From assembly GCA_965112965.1 (NCBI GenBank), contig CBCOTE010000006.1, positions 1-64,000 on the forward strand: 64,000 bases of DNA, written 5' to 3'. Position 1 is the stretch's first letter, and the number at the start of each line of letters is the position of its first letter. Of this stretch, positions 39,240 to 48,142 are shown piece by piece. The notes beneath the pieces are model-generated. The model was not told the origin of the DNA, made no database searches, and saw only the letters and a list, made by a program, of their open reading frames with translations. Both the position numbers and the translations under genes were made by a program. The stretch comes from CBCOTE01 sp965112965 (GTDB lineage: Bacteria; Desulfobacterota; Desulfovibrionia; Desulfovibrionales; Desulfovibrionaceae).

Positions 39240-39935
39240 CAAAGATAAAGATATTTAATGCCACTCGGGTTTTTTTAGGCCAGGTGGAGCCGATTGGCAA
39301 CATTTTTTCTTTTTTACAAGCACCTACCTATAGGCGTTTATGGTAAAAAAATTGACATCCTACCTCCTACGTTCAAGGCGCTATTCACTGTCTATTACGT
39401 TTTGTTTTTTTTGTCGACGTCGGCCTAGACTATAGTGTTGGCTATCTACTGGGTCTTTGGAATTGTGGAACTGTTACATGAATTTGTGACCGGGCTGACT
39501 GGTCGGATATCCTAAACTGAATGGCGACGGAAATAGTCGGTATTTAGATATTTTACTGTAGGCATTGTCTTGCTTACGGTGCCTTGCGTCCTGGACCTGA
39601 GGGTCGGGATTGGTTTTTTGGGCATCTCATTTTACTTCTTTTTTTCAAACCATGGCTATTGGCTATTTGTAGAGTCGCGGAATAAATGAGCGGTATTTCG
39701 AGCTACATGTTGAGTACACCATAGCTGCCCTACATAGAGCTTTATTCGGTACAATAGATGCGATATGTTCCTGGACTTAGTGCTCTCTCAGTCCTTCCGA
39801 CTTTAGTTTGAGGTGCTACTATGCTGGCGGACCTGTTGGCATCGAGTGGATGTGGTTAGCACTGGCCGTGGTGCCTGAGTCGGTTTGGAATGTTATGGTT
39901 CGGCTTTTGGGATGGCGCCTGTAGCCACTTATGGC
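39240..39935 (+). pseudogene. Eroded trkH-type potassium uptake channel subunit
   Basis: Several pieces line up with TrkH/KtrB in order. DILPPTFKALFTVYY (39355-39398) leads into a hydrophobic stretch and then WVFGIVELLHEFVTGLTGRIS, which resembles a pore loop of the FDALxHAFTTxATGGFS type. RYFELHVEYTIA near 39692 matches the conserved RDEEFRxY stretch at the expected distance. YAGGPVGIEWMWLALAVV near 39825-39880 resembles the later pore loop, GGCAGSTGGGIKxxR. Stops and frame changes break all of it, and the N-terminal half is missing. No trkA remnant was found next to it. The call rests on order and spacing rather than on any single strong match. Confidence 0.45.
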
Positions 39936-42090
39936 TATTCTATAGTTGGCATTACTATTATTTTTAGGTTTTTTTTAAAGTTCCTATGATTGTTTTCTGC
40001 TTTTAGTATAGCTGTTGCTTGTTAAACTGCAGTAATAGTTTTTATATAGTGTCCGTGTATAGATCGGTTTTCAAGGGTGTAATTTGAGTAGTGTGAAGCG
40101 GTTAGTATTACTTATGATATAAAGTCAGAATATGTCGCATAGGTTATCCTTATACTATCTGCCAAAAAAATAAAAAAAATCGATAAAGAATCGGCCGTAT
40201 GCGCTGAGCCAGACCGAAAATTAGACTGATAGTCGGTCAAAAGGCGTTCGTCATATCGAGGCTGGTGATGTGGTCATGTAGGAATATCAGGCCAGAATCT
40301 GACCTTTGGCCATGCCCAGGAAATGAGCCTGGGTGTAGATCTAGTCACAAAAGCGAATTAGTCGTTTGAGATGTTGTATACGCTACTCAGCCTCAAGCTA
40401 ATGTTGACCTAGGACCGTCGTTTTTCGGCCATGGGTTGTAGATTTAGCTCAGACAGTGTCTGCTCCACGATTTCGTTCGAGCAGAAGTATTGCTTGTAGA
40501 ATCTATACATAATGTAATGTGGCTAGAAAATTTCAATTCGTGTCCGGCAAAGGCGATGTAGAGTTTGGTAGAGCAAGATATTCTGGTTTGAATACTGATG
40601 TGGAAGCCAGTAGCCATTCTTTTTTTTTACAAGAATATGCAGTGGCCATGAGGTACACTATGATAAATGTCCTCAAGGAACTAGATAGCCTTATTTACAG
40701 CAATACATACGGATTATGACGTAGGTGGTTGCATCGGTTCGCTATTGACTGAGTGTCAGCTACACTATGGCTATGGAGTAGCTGAGTAGAAACGGATCGA
40801 AGGTGTATGGGGCTAGTCAACCCTACTCTATTACGGCTAGCTCTGCGGGGCAAGCGAAAGATATGCAGAAGAAGATCCATCTAGCCACGTTTACCTGCAT
40901 TATTAACCGCTTTGGGTGTATTGAAGTTTCCTTAATACTAGTCTTTATGGATAGGGCTAGCTATTGGGCAGAAGTTTTTTTGGGCTGATGGATCTGCTGG
41001 GTGGTTTTTAGGAAATTCAGACGCAAGGTGGTCTCGAGCAACCGATTGAGAGAGTTGGTTGGGTTAAGTATCGACGGCCGCCGACATAAGCGGCAGGGCC
41101 TGTTGATTTTTTTGAGAGGCAGAGGAAGTTAAGCAGATAGTTCTGTGGTTGTAGTGGTGTTGGCTGGGGACAAAATTTAGTTAGGCTTAAGCAGTGGGTT
41201 GGCTATTTAGCCTAAGTGCATCGAGTAGAAATGCTGGCGACTTTGTCTAAGTCACCGTCGTTGTAAAGTGGATACGATGGCCTCGTCGTGTTTAACGTTC
41301 TAGTTCATAATATATAAGAACAGCAGTTACTCGGATAAGGCGGTGCTTTTGTTACCCCAGGTTGACAACTCCAGGGCTATCATTTGTGATGGGATAGTGG
41401 TATAGCTGATCATTTAGCAGGTCCGGCAAGCGTAGATTGGGTGGTGATATTATAGGCATATGAATTGTCGATGGCTAGGATGGTTCTCCTTCGATTGACC
41501 ATGTTGAAGGTAAGGCATTACTATAGCCATTGCACCTATTTTTTTGAGGTCGAAGTAGCGCTTGATTAGACGCGCTGTGCTTATAGTGAAAGTAAATAGG
41601 ACTAAATACTCGTCAGTAGCCAAGAGCACGAGAAATCTGAACAGGTGTAGGGAGATACCTCGAGCCATGGGAAATCGGACTACAGGGATAAGTTGCCGGC
41701 TTTGATTTTTTTATCAAGAGTTCTAAGAAGAAAATTTTTTAATGAAGATGAGCCAAGAGTCAGGGAGTTTTAGATCTCCACAAATTATTAGAAATAGAGG
41801 AGCTCCAGACTCGTTCTTTGATGCCGTACTATAGCTGGTCTGTAAGATCGTTTGAGGTAAGCAGGTCCTTGAAACTGGTTAAGACGTTGTAATCGAGATG
41901 GCGGCTCTTTGTCGATGGGTGTGAAGAGCCATGAGGTCGGGGCGTGGATCGCTCCTGGCCTGGTAGTAAGCATATTTTATTTATTTTGGCATAAAAAAAT
42001 CGATCTTATCTTGTTTTTTTTACGAAAGGGTCCGGTAAAGCTTTTTTAACGCGTTGTGGTGTGTATTTTTACATCTTCTGGAGATTTTTT
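39936..42090. other. 2.1 kb without a recognisable gene
   Basis: Short open stretches occur on both strands, such as 40519-40719 plus and about 40440-40500 minus, but none has a ribosome-binding site and family motifs together. T8 runs are present. It ends at the start of the STT3 gene. Confidence 0.4.
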
Positions 42091-44283
42091 ATGAGCTGTT
42101 TTTTACGCCCTAACTTAATTTTGCCTGTTTTTACACCAGGCAGTTGGTTGATTTTGTTCAACACGGCGTTGGCCGCAGCGGCCGTTGTTTTTTTGCTGCA
42201 CCTGCAGGAATATCGAGCCTGGAACTATCCTGAGTTGCGCGTTGACAGCGAGTTCATTATGGGCACGCACGATGCCTATCACTGGCTGGCTGGAGCTAAG
42301 GGTTTCGGCCGGGCCGCGGGAACGCCCATGGCGCTCATCCTCAAATGGCTGGCTACTGTGACCGGTCTGTCTGTAGGTTTGATCGGTTTCTGGGCACCGG
42401 TAGTAGCCTCCAGCCTGCTGGCTTCGGGAGTGGTTCTGTGGACTTGGACATTGGGCACGGCTGAGGCTGGATTAGTGGCCGGAGTCTTGGCCGGATTGGC
42501 ACCGGGTTTTTTTTACCGCACCCGTTTCGGGTATTACGATACTGATATCATTTCCCTTCTATTTCCGGTACTTATCGGTCTGGTTGTGGTGTTTTGGTTG
42601 ACCCCACGACTGGCTAGAAATTTACGGGGTCTACGCTGGCGGCCGCGGGAGTGGCTTGGCAACCGACAGACTTGTAGCGCACCGGCGGCACCAATAGCCG
42701 TGCAAGAGCTAGCGCTACTTATGGGTCTTGGTCTTTTTGCTCGCTGGTGTGGCACTTGGCACTTGGATATTATCGAGTTTAGCCGTGCTTTGGCCTGCCT
42801 GGCTGCAGTGATGATTTTTTTTCTCGGCCGAGACAAAATACGTTGGGGTATGTTCTGGGGGCTGGCTAGTTTCGGGCTAACCGCCTTTTCAGGAAGGATC
42901 GGCTTGGGGTTGGCTGTGGTCCTGTTGGTTGCCTTGGCCTTGTGGCCATCCTGGCGGGTGCGAGTCACGTCAAGTCCCTGGCTGGCGCTGGCGGTGATGA
43001 TTTTCGTCCTACTTCTGGGTGGGGTAGTGGATGTGCTTTTTATTCGGGTTGTATCCTTCGTGAACGGGTACCTGAAGCCCGTAACCCAGCATATGGTTAA
43101 CGGAATGGCCGGTGTCGGAGTCAAGGTTGTCTATCCTGATATCGCCCAGAGCGTTATGGAGGCTCAGAACATTGATTTTGGCCTCTTACTCATGCGCATT
43201 CATCCTTGGTCTTGGGTGACCTTGCTGGGTTTAGCGGGGTACGGGTGGCTCTGTTACGTTCGGCCGTCTGCCCTGTTACTGTTAATATTCTTGCTGCCCT
43301 GGTTGTCCTCGATCAAGTTGGGCATGCGTATGGCCATGTTCGGCGCACCTCCAATACTCATCGGTCTGGCAGTCCCACTTAGCTGGTTTTGTCGCTGGCT
43401 GGCTGGGCACCTTATGTCCGATAAGGGCGCGAATCGATTAGTTCTTTATAGCGGGCAGATTGTATTTTTGGGTCTATTCGTATTGCCGTACCTACAGTGC
43501 TATCCCTATGAGCAAGCTACACCAGTGTTGTGCCAGGCCCACTGTCGGGCACTCCAGGAATTGGGAAAGATTTCTCCTTCGGATGCTCTGGTTTGGACCT
43601 GGTGGGACTGGGGTTACGCTACTCATTATTACGCCCAACGTGCTAGTTTTGCCGATGGCGGCAAGCATTCCGGTGAGTACATTTACACTTTAGGCCGGGT
43701 GTTTACTACGCCTAGCCCTCGTCAGGCTAACCAGCTCATGCGTTTTGTCGCTATACAGAATGAGCAGCCCTGGCAGATTTGGAACCGGCAGTCTGCCGAC
43801 CAAGTACAAGAATTTACAGATAGTCTTGCCCATCAGGATCTAAACTTACCCTCACCGGTTAAGCAATATTTAATTATTACCATGGAAAATCTGCGCATTT
43901 GTTCTTGGATAACGTTTTATGGCACCTGGAACATGCTTTCTCGCAATGGGCAGCATGCTATGGTTTCGGTCATTAAGGATCAGTTCGACGTGGATTATCA
44001 GCTAGGAATAGCCTTATTTAAGGATCAGCCCGTAAATTTTACTATATCCACGATAGATATTCTAGGATCCAAGGGAATCGAGTCGCATCGCTTCCTCAAT
44101 CCTAGGGGACAGCATCTGGTGTTTGTACCTGATGAGGAGGACTGTCTGGTGCTTGACAATCTGGCTTATGAGAGCTTGATGGTGCAGTTGCTCATCGCCC
44201 GGCCTGACGATCCGCGCTTCGTACCTTTTTTTCGACTAGTCTACCAGGATTTGCCTTGGGTCCGAATCTACGAGTTGCAATGA
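42091..44283 (+). CDS. STT3/PglB-family oligosaccharyltransferase
   Basis: Transfers a polyprenyl-linked oligosaccharide to acceptor proteins at the outer face of the inner membrane. The family signature WWDxG is present as WTWWDWGYATHYYAQ, with Trp504, Trp505 and Asp506. The first external loop carries the catalytic-acid motif region MGTHDAYHW (Asp61). About eleven to thirteen membrane segments fill residues 15-470, and a soluble C-terminal domain follows. At about 730 residues it matches bacterial PglB-like enzymes, including those of Desulfovibrio. I place the start at ATG 42091, after TGGAG; a GTG at 42061 is also open. An in-frame T8 run near 42508 has not broken it. Confidence 0.92.
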   Translation: MSCFLRPNLILPVFTPGSWLILFNTALAAAAVVFLLHLQEYRAWNYPELRVDSEFIMGTHDAYHWLAGAKGFGRAAGTPMALILKWLATVTGLSVGLIGFWAPVVASSLLASGVVLWTWTLGTAEAGLVAGVLAGLAPGFFYRTRFGYYDTDIISLLFPVLIGLVVVFWLTPRLARNLRGLRWRPREWLGNRQTCSAPAAPIAVQELALLMGLGLFARWCGTWHLDIIEFSRALACLAAVMIFFLGRDKIRWGMFWGLASFGLTAFSGRIGLGLAVVLLVALALWPSWRVRVTSSPWLALAVMIFVLLLGGVVDVLFIRVVSFVNGYLKPVTQHMVNGMAGVGVKVVYPDIAQSVMEAQNIDFGLLLMRIHPWSWVTLLGLAGYGWLCYVRPSALLLLIFLLPWLSSIKLGMRMAMFGAPPILIGLAVPLSWFCRWLAGHLMSDKGANRLVLYSGQIVFLGLFVLPYLQCYPYEQATPVLCQAHCRALQELGKISPSDALVWTWWDWGYATHYYAQRASFADGGKHSGEYIYTLGRVFTTPSPRQANQLMRFVAIQNEQPWQIWNRQSADQVQEFTDSLAHQDLNLPSPVKQYLIITMENLRICSWITFYGTWNMLSRNGQHAMVSVIKDQFDVDYQLGIALFKDQPVNFTISTIDILGSKGIESHRFLNPRGQHLVFVPDEEDCLVLDNLAYESLMVQLLIARPDDPRFVPFFRLVYQDLPWVRIYELQ

Positions 44284-44949
44284 TGATCGGCAGCAGTTAG
44301 TCGTAGTGGTAGGGTAGGCTCTGGATAGTGTCGCAGCGTGGTGAAATTGCTACATGAAAATTTTCCGGCCAGCGTGTGAGAGAAGACGAACTGGAAGAGA
44401 TATAGTAAGCGCGGCGACATTATCCACGTCTCGTGGGAGAGGCCGTAGGAGTTATCCCACAATGAGTCAAAGCCTGATGGTTAGTATCCCTTTTTTTGGC
44501 CGAGTCCCATATGAAGTTTGGTCAGCCAGTCGGAGTCAGTTTCCAGATAGTGCACGTTTAGACCGGGTGGGTAGGTCTTTCGAGACGATCCGGACCAGAA
44601 TACCTCAAAATTTCTAGAATATGGGCTTCAGCGAGCCAGTATCTGCGGCGTTATATAACTACTTATTTTTCGAATTTAATGAAGAGGACGAGTCGTTTAT
44701 AGTATTATCTTGTCATGTCTTACCAGCGCGACTTACAGAACAGTTCGATTCAGATGTGCTTGAGAGCCGTATGTCATGTTACTCTAGTCAGTGGTTTCAT
44801 GTGGTATTTATCAGCGATTCCATTTATATGGTCTGCCATCCAGATTACTTACTGTTACCAGGCAGTAAAAAAAGAGGGAGTGGTTGTTTGCTATTTGGAT
44901 TTGAGCTAAAAACAATTCAACGATGGTTAGCGTCGTTAGATAGACTGAT
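44284..44949. other. Spacer between the STT3 and SGNH genes
   Basis: Two frames of 87 and 112 codons (44354-44617 and 44621-44959) are open, but they have no ribosome-binding site and no motif I recognise. I regard the stretch as decayed. Confidence 0.4.
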
Positions 44950-46158
44950 ATGTTTATGACCGAACAGCATACTGCTCCTTTTTGTTCTCGGTTTTTACAT
45001 CGCCATACCAGACTTTTCCTAGCCGGTTTAGTATTCGTGGTCGGTCTAGGATTAGGCCTGGTGACCGAATTGGTACTGCGTTTTGTCGGCTATTTACCGG
45101 GTAACGAGTACCTGCCCTTTGTAGAGCGGCTGGAGGTGGTGCCGTCCTTCTTTACTGATGAGCATGGCTTTTTTCGGGCCAACGCCACTTTTCCTTGGGC
45201 CGATGATGTGCACATCAACGTCGATGGCTTTCGTTCGCCACCATTTATCTCAGAAAAAAAACTTACATCTTCAATTTTGCTCTTAGGTGACTCCTTTGTA
45301 TGGGGTGCTTCAGCCAAGCCACTTACTAGTTCTTTCGCCGACCTCCTACGGGCGGAAGGTATGGCTGTACATAACACCGGTATCCCTGGCACTGGCCCCA
45401 CCCAGTATTTAGCCATCGCCGAGCGTCAAGTGCCGCAACTACGGCCCGAGGTCATCGTAGCAGCAATTTTTCTAGGTAATGATCTAATGGACAAGCCCGA
45501 TCGTCTCCAGCCGTGGAAGAATCTTTTTCATGTGACCAACGCTGGTTGGATCTCGGGCTTCGACGAGGCCGGCAATGCACTTAGCGCGCATCAAGCCTAC
45601 GACTATTATATTGCCACGCCCAAACGGCGATTGCAGCATCTTTTTTTTCGTACCTCCCTGGGTACAGCGTGTTGGAAATCAGTCTTCAATTTTAAACAGG
45701 CCTTAGCCAGATGGCAGGAGCAGACACAATTAGTGATAGTTCTGTCTCCTCCGGCTGTAGCAGGACTGGCTGGCGTTGCGGACATGACGTCGGCAAGAGC
45801 CGATCCTGTAGTCGTTGATTCACCTTCCATTCGCCGCTACCCAGAAACACGGCGTTGTCTGCTAGGAATACAGCGTATAGCCGAGGTCGTAGGTGCTCGT
45901 TTTTTCGTATTGCCTATCCCTTCCAAGGGGCTGTTCTGCAAGAAACTAGAGCTGGCCGAGGTGGCAGATTTGTTTGTTGGCCTTGCCGTCGTGCCTTTGG
46001 ATGGTCTTACGGATGCCCACTATACCGCGGCCCCAGATTGTCATCTTAACGAGACTGGACATGTACTAGTTAAAGATGCTTTGTCCCAGATTCTAGTTAA
46101 AGGCGTTCAAGTCCAGGTCAAGGCCAAAGAGTCTTCGGTACACATTATAGACAGGTGA
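44950..46158 (+). CDS. Membrane-anchored SGNH-hydrolase-fold protein
   Basis: The 402-residue protein has one N-terminal membrane segment (about 21-45) and an extracytoplasmic SGNH domain in standard order: LLLGDSFVWG with Ser115, NTGIPGTGPTQY (block II), AIFLGNDLMDKP (block III), and near the C-terminus APDCHLNETGH (block V Asp and His). Such proteins act as esterases or O-acetyl transferases on surface polysaccharides; which reaction applies here cannot be read. The start is ATG 44950 or 44956. Its stop overlaps the next gene's GTG (GTGA), so they are translationally coupled. It sits in the glycan block after the STT3 gene. Confidence 0.82.
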   Translation: MFMTEQHTAPFCSRFLHRHTRLFLAGLVFVVGLGLGLVTELVLRFVGYLPGNEYLPFVERLEVVPSFFTDEHGFFRANATFPWADDVHINVDGFRSPPFISEKKLTSSILLLGDSFVWGASAKPLTSSFADLLRAEGMAVHNTGIPGTGPTQYLAIAERQVPQLRPEVIVAAIFLGNDLMDKPDRLQPWKNLFHVTNAGWISGFDEAGNALSAHQAYDYYIATPKRRLQHLFFRTSLGTACWKSVFNFKQALARWQEQTQLVIVLSPPAVAGLAGVADMTSARADPVVVDSPSIRRYPETRRCLLGIQRIAEVVGARFFVLPIPSKGLFCKKLELAEVADLFVGLAVVPLDGLTDAHYTAAPDCHLNETGHVLVKDALSQILVKGVQVQVKAKESSVHIIDR

Positions 46159-46829
46159 CCCAGGGCCTGGTTAAAAAAATTGAGTATCCCATACCATCTA
46201 TTGTGGCGCCACTAACTTTTACTGAGGCCCTTGTCGTTATCCGGGCTGGTGGCCTGTTCATTTTTCCCACTGAAACTTTTTATGGTCTTGGTGGGGATGC
46301 CTTGTGCCTGGAGGCTGCGGCAACCCTTGTGCTAGTCAAGGGCCGGCCAGTGGATAAACCCGTGCTTTTACTTTTGGGGGAACTGAGCCAGCTGGAATTA
46401 GTGGCTGCAGATTCTAGGTCGGCTATAGCTTGCGTTGCCCATCTGGCTGCGTCATTCTGGCCCGGGCCGCTCACAGTCTGTTTACCAGCAGCAGCCGGTC
46501 TTCCTAGGGAAATAGTGAGCGCAGCCGGCCTGGTAGCTGTACGGGTGAGTGGACACCCACTGGCCCGGCGCTTATGTTTGGCTTCAGGTACGGTCCTTAT
46601 GGCTAGCAGTGCTAATCGGAGTGGTCAGCCTCCGGCGGTCCGGCCGGCTGATCTTGATCCGGTCTTGTTGGTTACCACGGCTGGTTTACTAGACGGATTA
46701 CCGCTTCCGCATGGCGGGTTGCCCTCTACCATAGTGGTGCCCGATGGGGAGGCGGTCCTGCGACTGTTGCGCGAAGGCGCTGTGTCACGGCAGGCCTTGC
46801 TTGACATGGGCTTCAAGGTGCTTGCCTAA
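46155..46829 (+). CDS. tsaC: TsaC/Sua5/YrdC-family threonylcarbamoyl-AMP synthase
   Basis: Makes threonylcarbamoyl-AMP for the t6A37 modification of ANN-reading tRNAs. Conserved blocks are PTETFYGLGGDA near 37-48, VKGRPVDKPVLLLL near 57-70, FWPGPLTVCLP near 108-118, VAVRVSGHP, and ASSANRSGQPPA near 153-164. The tail has STIVVPDG and LLREGAVS. At 224 residues it is the short TsaC type without a Sua5 C-terminal domain. It starts with GTG overlapping the SGNH stop. Its position in a glycan block appears to be an operon convenience, not a shared pathway. Confidence 0.9.
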   Translation: MTQGLVKKIEYPIPSIVAPLTFTEALVVIRAGGLFIFPTETFYGLGGDALCLEAAATLVLVKGRPVDKPVLLLLGELSQLELVAADSRSAIACVAHLAASFWPGPLTVCLPAAAGLPREIVSAAGLVAVRVSGHPLARRLCLASGTVLMASSANRSGQPPAVRPADLDPVLLVTTAGLLDGLPLPHGGLPSTIVVPDGEAVLRLLREGAVSRQALLDMGFKVLA

Positions 46830-46904
46830 AAGATCATTCGGGCATAAAATGAATTACTCTTCCTGTTTGTTTAGTCTTTTATATTTCAAAGAAATGTTCG
46901 CCCC

Positions 46905-48056
46905 ATGAGCCAGTCCCGACCCATTCGTCAATCTTGGTCCAACATTCGATTGCAGCCTACTGTCCCTGTCTGGGCTACTCAGACATCGGACTTTTGTGGC
47001 GATGCTTGCGTGCAGCAGCTTCCAGTTTTAGCCTTAGTGCCGGCCTACAATCCCGACGAGACCTTGTTGCGGATAGTAGCCGAGCTGGTTTCTACACCCC
47101 TGGCCAAAGTTGTACTGGTAAACGACGGTAGTATGGCCGAGAAGGAAGCAATTTTTCTCAAGATAGAGCGCGACTTTCCTCAAGTGACTGTGCTTAAGCA
47201 CGGGGTGAATTTGGGCAAGGGCGCTGCTCTTAAAACTGGTCTCAACCACTGTCTTATCACTAATCCATTGGCGCTGGGCGTAGTCACCCTGGACGCCGAT
47301 GGCCAGCATCTAATTCCCGATGTGGTCCGGGTGGCCGAGGAGTTGGTCGTACACGCCGGAGCCTTAGTTCTGGGTGTGCGCACTTTTTCTAAGAATGTAC
47401 CCCTGCGTAGCCGTTTCGGAAATATCCTCACGGTCAAAATTTTTAAGATTTTTACTGGCGTGACCATCACAGATACGCAGACTGGTCTGCGTGGTATTCC
47501 CATGTCTTTTATCCGTAAGATATTATGCATTCATTATACGGGCTACGAGTTTGAGCTAGATATGCTCATCCGAACTCGGCGGGAGCATATGCCTATCCGC
47601 CAAGTACCCATCGAGACAGTGTATATAGATGACAATTGTTCCTCTCACTTCAATCCATTTTTAGACTCCTTAAAGATTTATATGGTTTTTGTGCGGTATA
47701 TAAGTGTGGCATTCTTATCTTTTTTAATCGATTATCTAATATTTATTATATTAATTTATTTTTTTCAATGTGAAGCCTGGGTATTATATTTTTTTGCCCG
47801 TATTTTTTCTTCGACGGTCAATTTTTTATTGAATAAATATGTTGTCTTTCAGAGCCAGGGTAAGATGATATACGAGTGCTTGAAGTATCTAGGAGCGATG
47901 GTCTACGTCCTGGCCCTCTCAACAGTCCAAATGTATACCTTTAATACGGTGATGCACATGCCGGCTATGCTGGCTAAGCCGTTGGCCGACGGAATAACCT
48001 TCATTCTGAGTTTTTTTCTGCTCAATATCTGGGTATTCGGCAAGCGACATAACTAG
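46905..48056 (+). CDS. GT2 glycosyltransferase fused to a GtrA-like membrane domain
   Basis: The N-terminal catalytic domain (about 40-250) is of the dolichyl-phosphate-mannose-synthase kind: LALVPAYNPDE, VVLVNDGS, NLGKGAALKTGL and the DxD-type TLDADGQH (Asp130-Asp132). The C-terminal part (about 260-383) has four membrane segments of the GtrA family, ending LLNIWVFGKR. Such fusions make polyprenyl-phosphate sugars and may help flip them across the inner membrane. The product would serve GT-C enzymes and lipid-linked glycan assembly, consistent with the STT3 gene upstream and the GT-C-like gene facing it. The first 35 residues are unlike the family. Confidence 0.88.
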   Translation: MSQSRPIRQSWSNIRLQPTVPVWATQTSDFCGDACVQQLPVLALVPAYNPDETLLRIVAELVSTPLAKVVLVNDGSMAEKEAIFLKIERDFPQVTVLKHGVNLGKGAALKTGLNHCLITNPLALGVVTLDADGQHLIPDVVRVAEELVVHAGALVLGVRTFSKNVPLRSRFGNILTVKIFKIFTGVTITDTQTGLRGIPMSFIRKILCIHYTGYEFELDMLIRTRREHMPIRQVPIETVYIDDNCSSHFNPFLDSLKIYMVFVRYISVAFLSFLIDYLIFIILIYFFQCEAWVLYFFARIFSSTVNFLLNKYVVFQSQGKMIYECLKYLGAMVYVLALSTVQMYTFNTVMHMPAMLAKPLADGITFILSFFLLNIWVFGKRHN

Positions 48057-48142
48057 GTGGCGATACGTCCGTGGGACGTTTTGGTACGATATTTTTATGT
48101 ACACTGGGTGTTGTGTCGTTTTTTCTGGAGAGGCAGTAGCCT

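Noticed and set aside
44354..44959. Two open frames between the STT3 and SGNH genes as real genes
   Set aside because: No ribosome-binding site, motif or family resemblance, and composition like decayed DNA.
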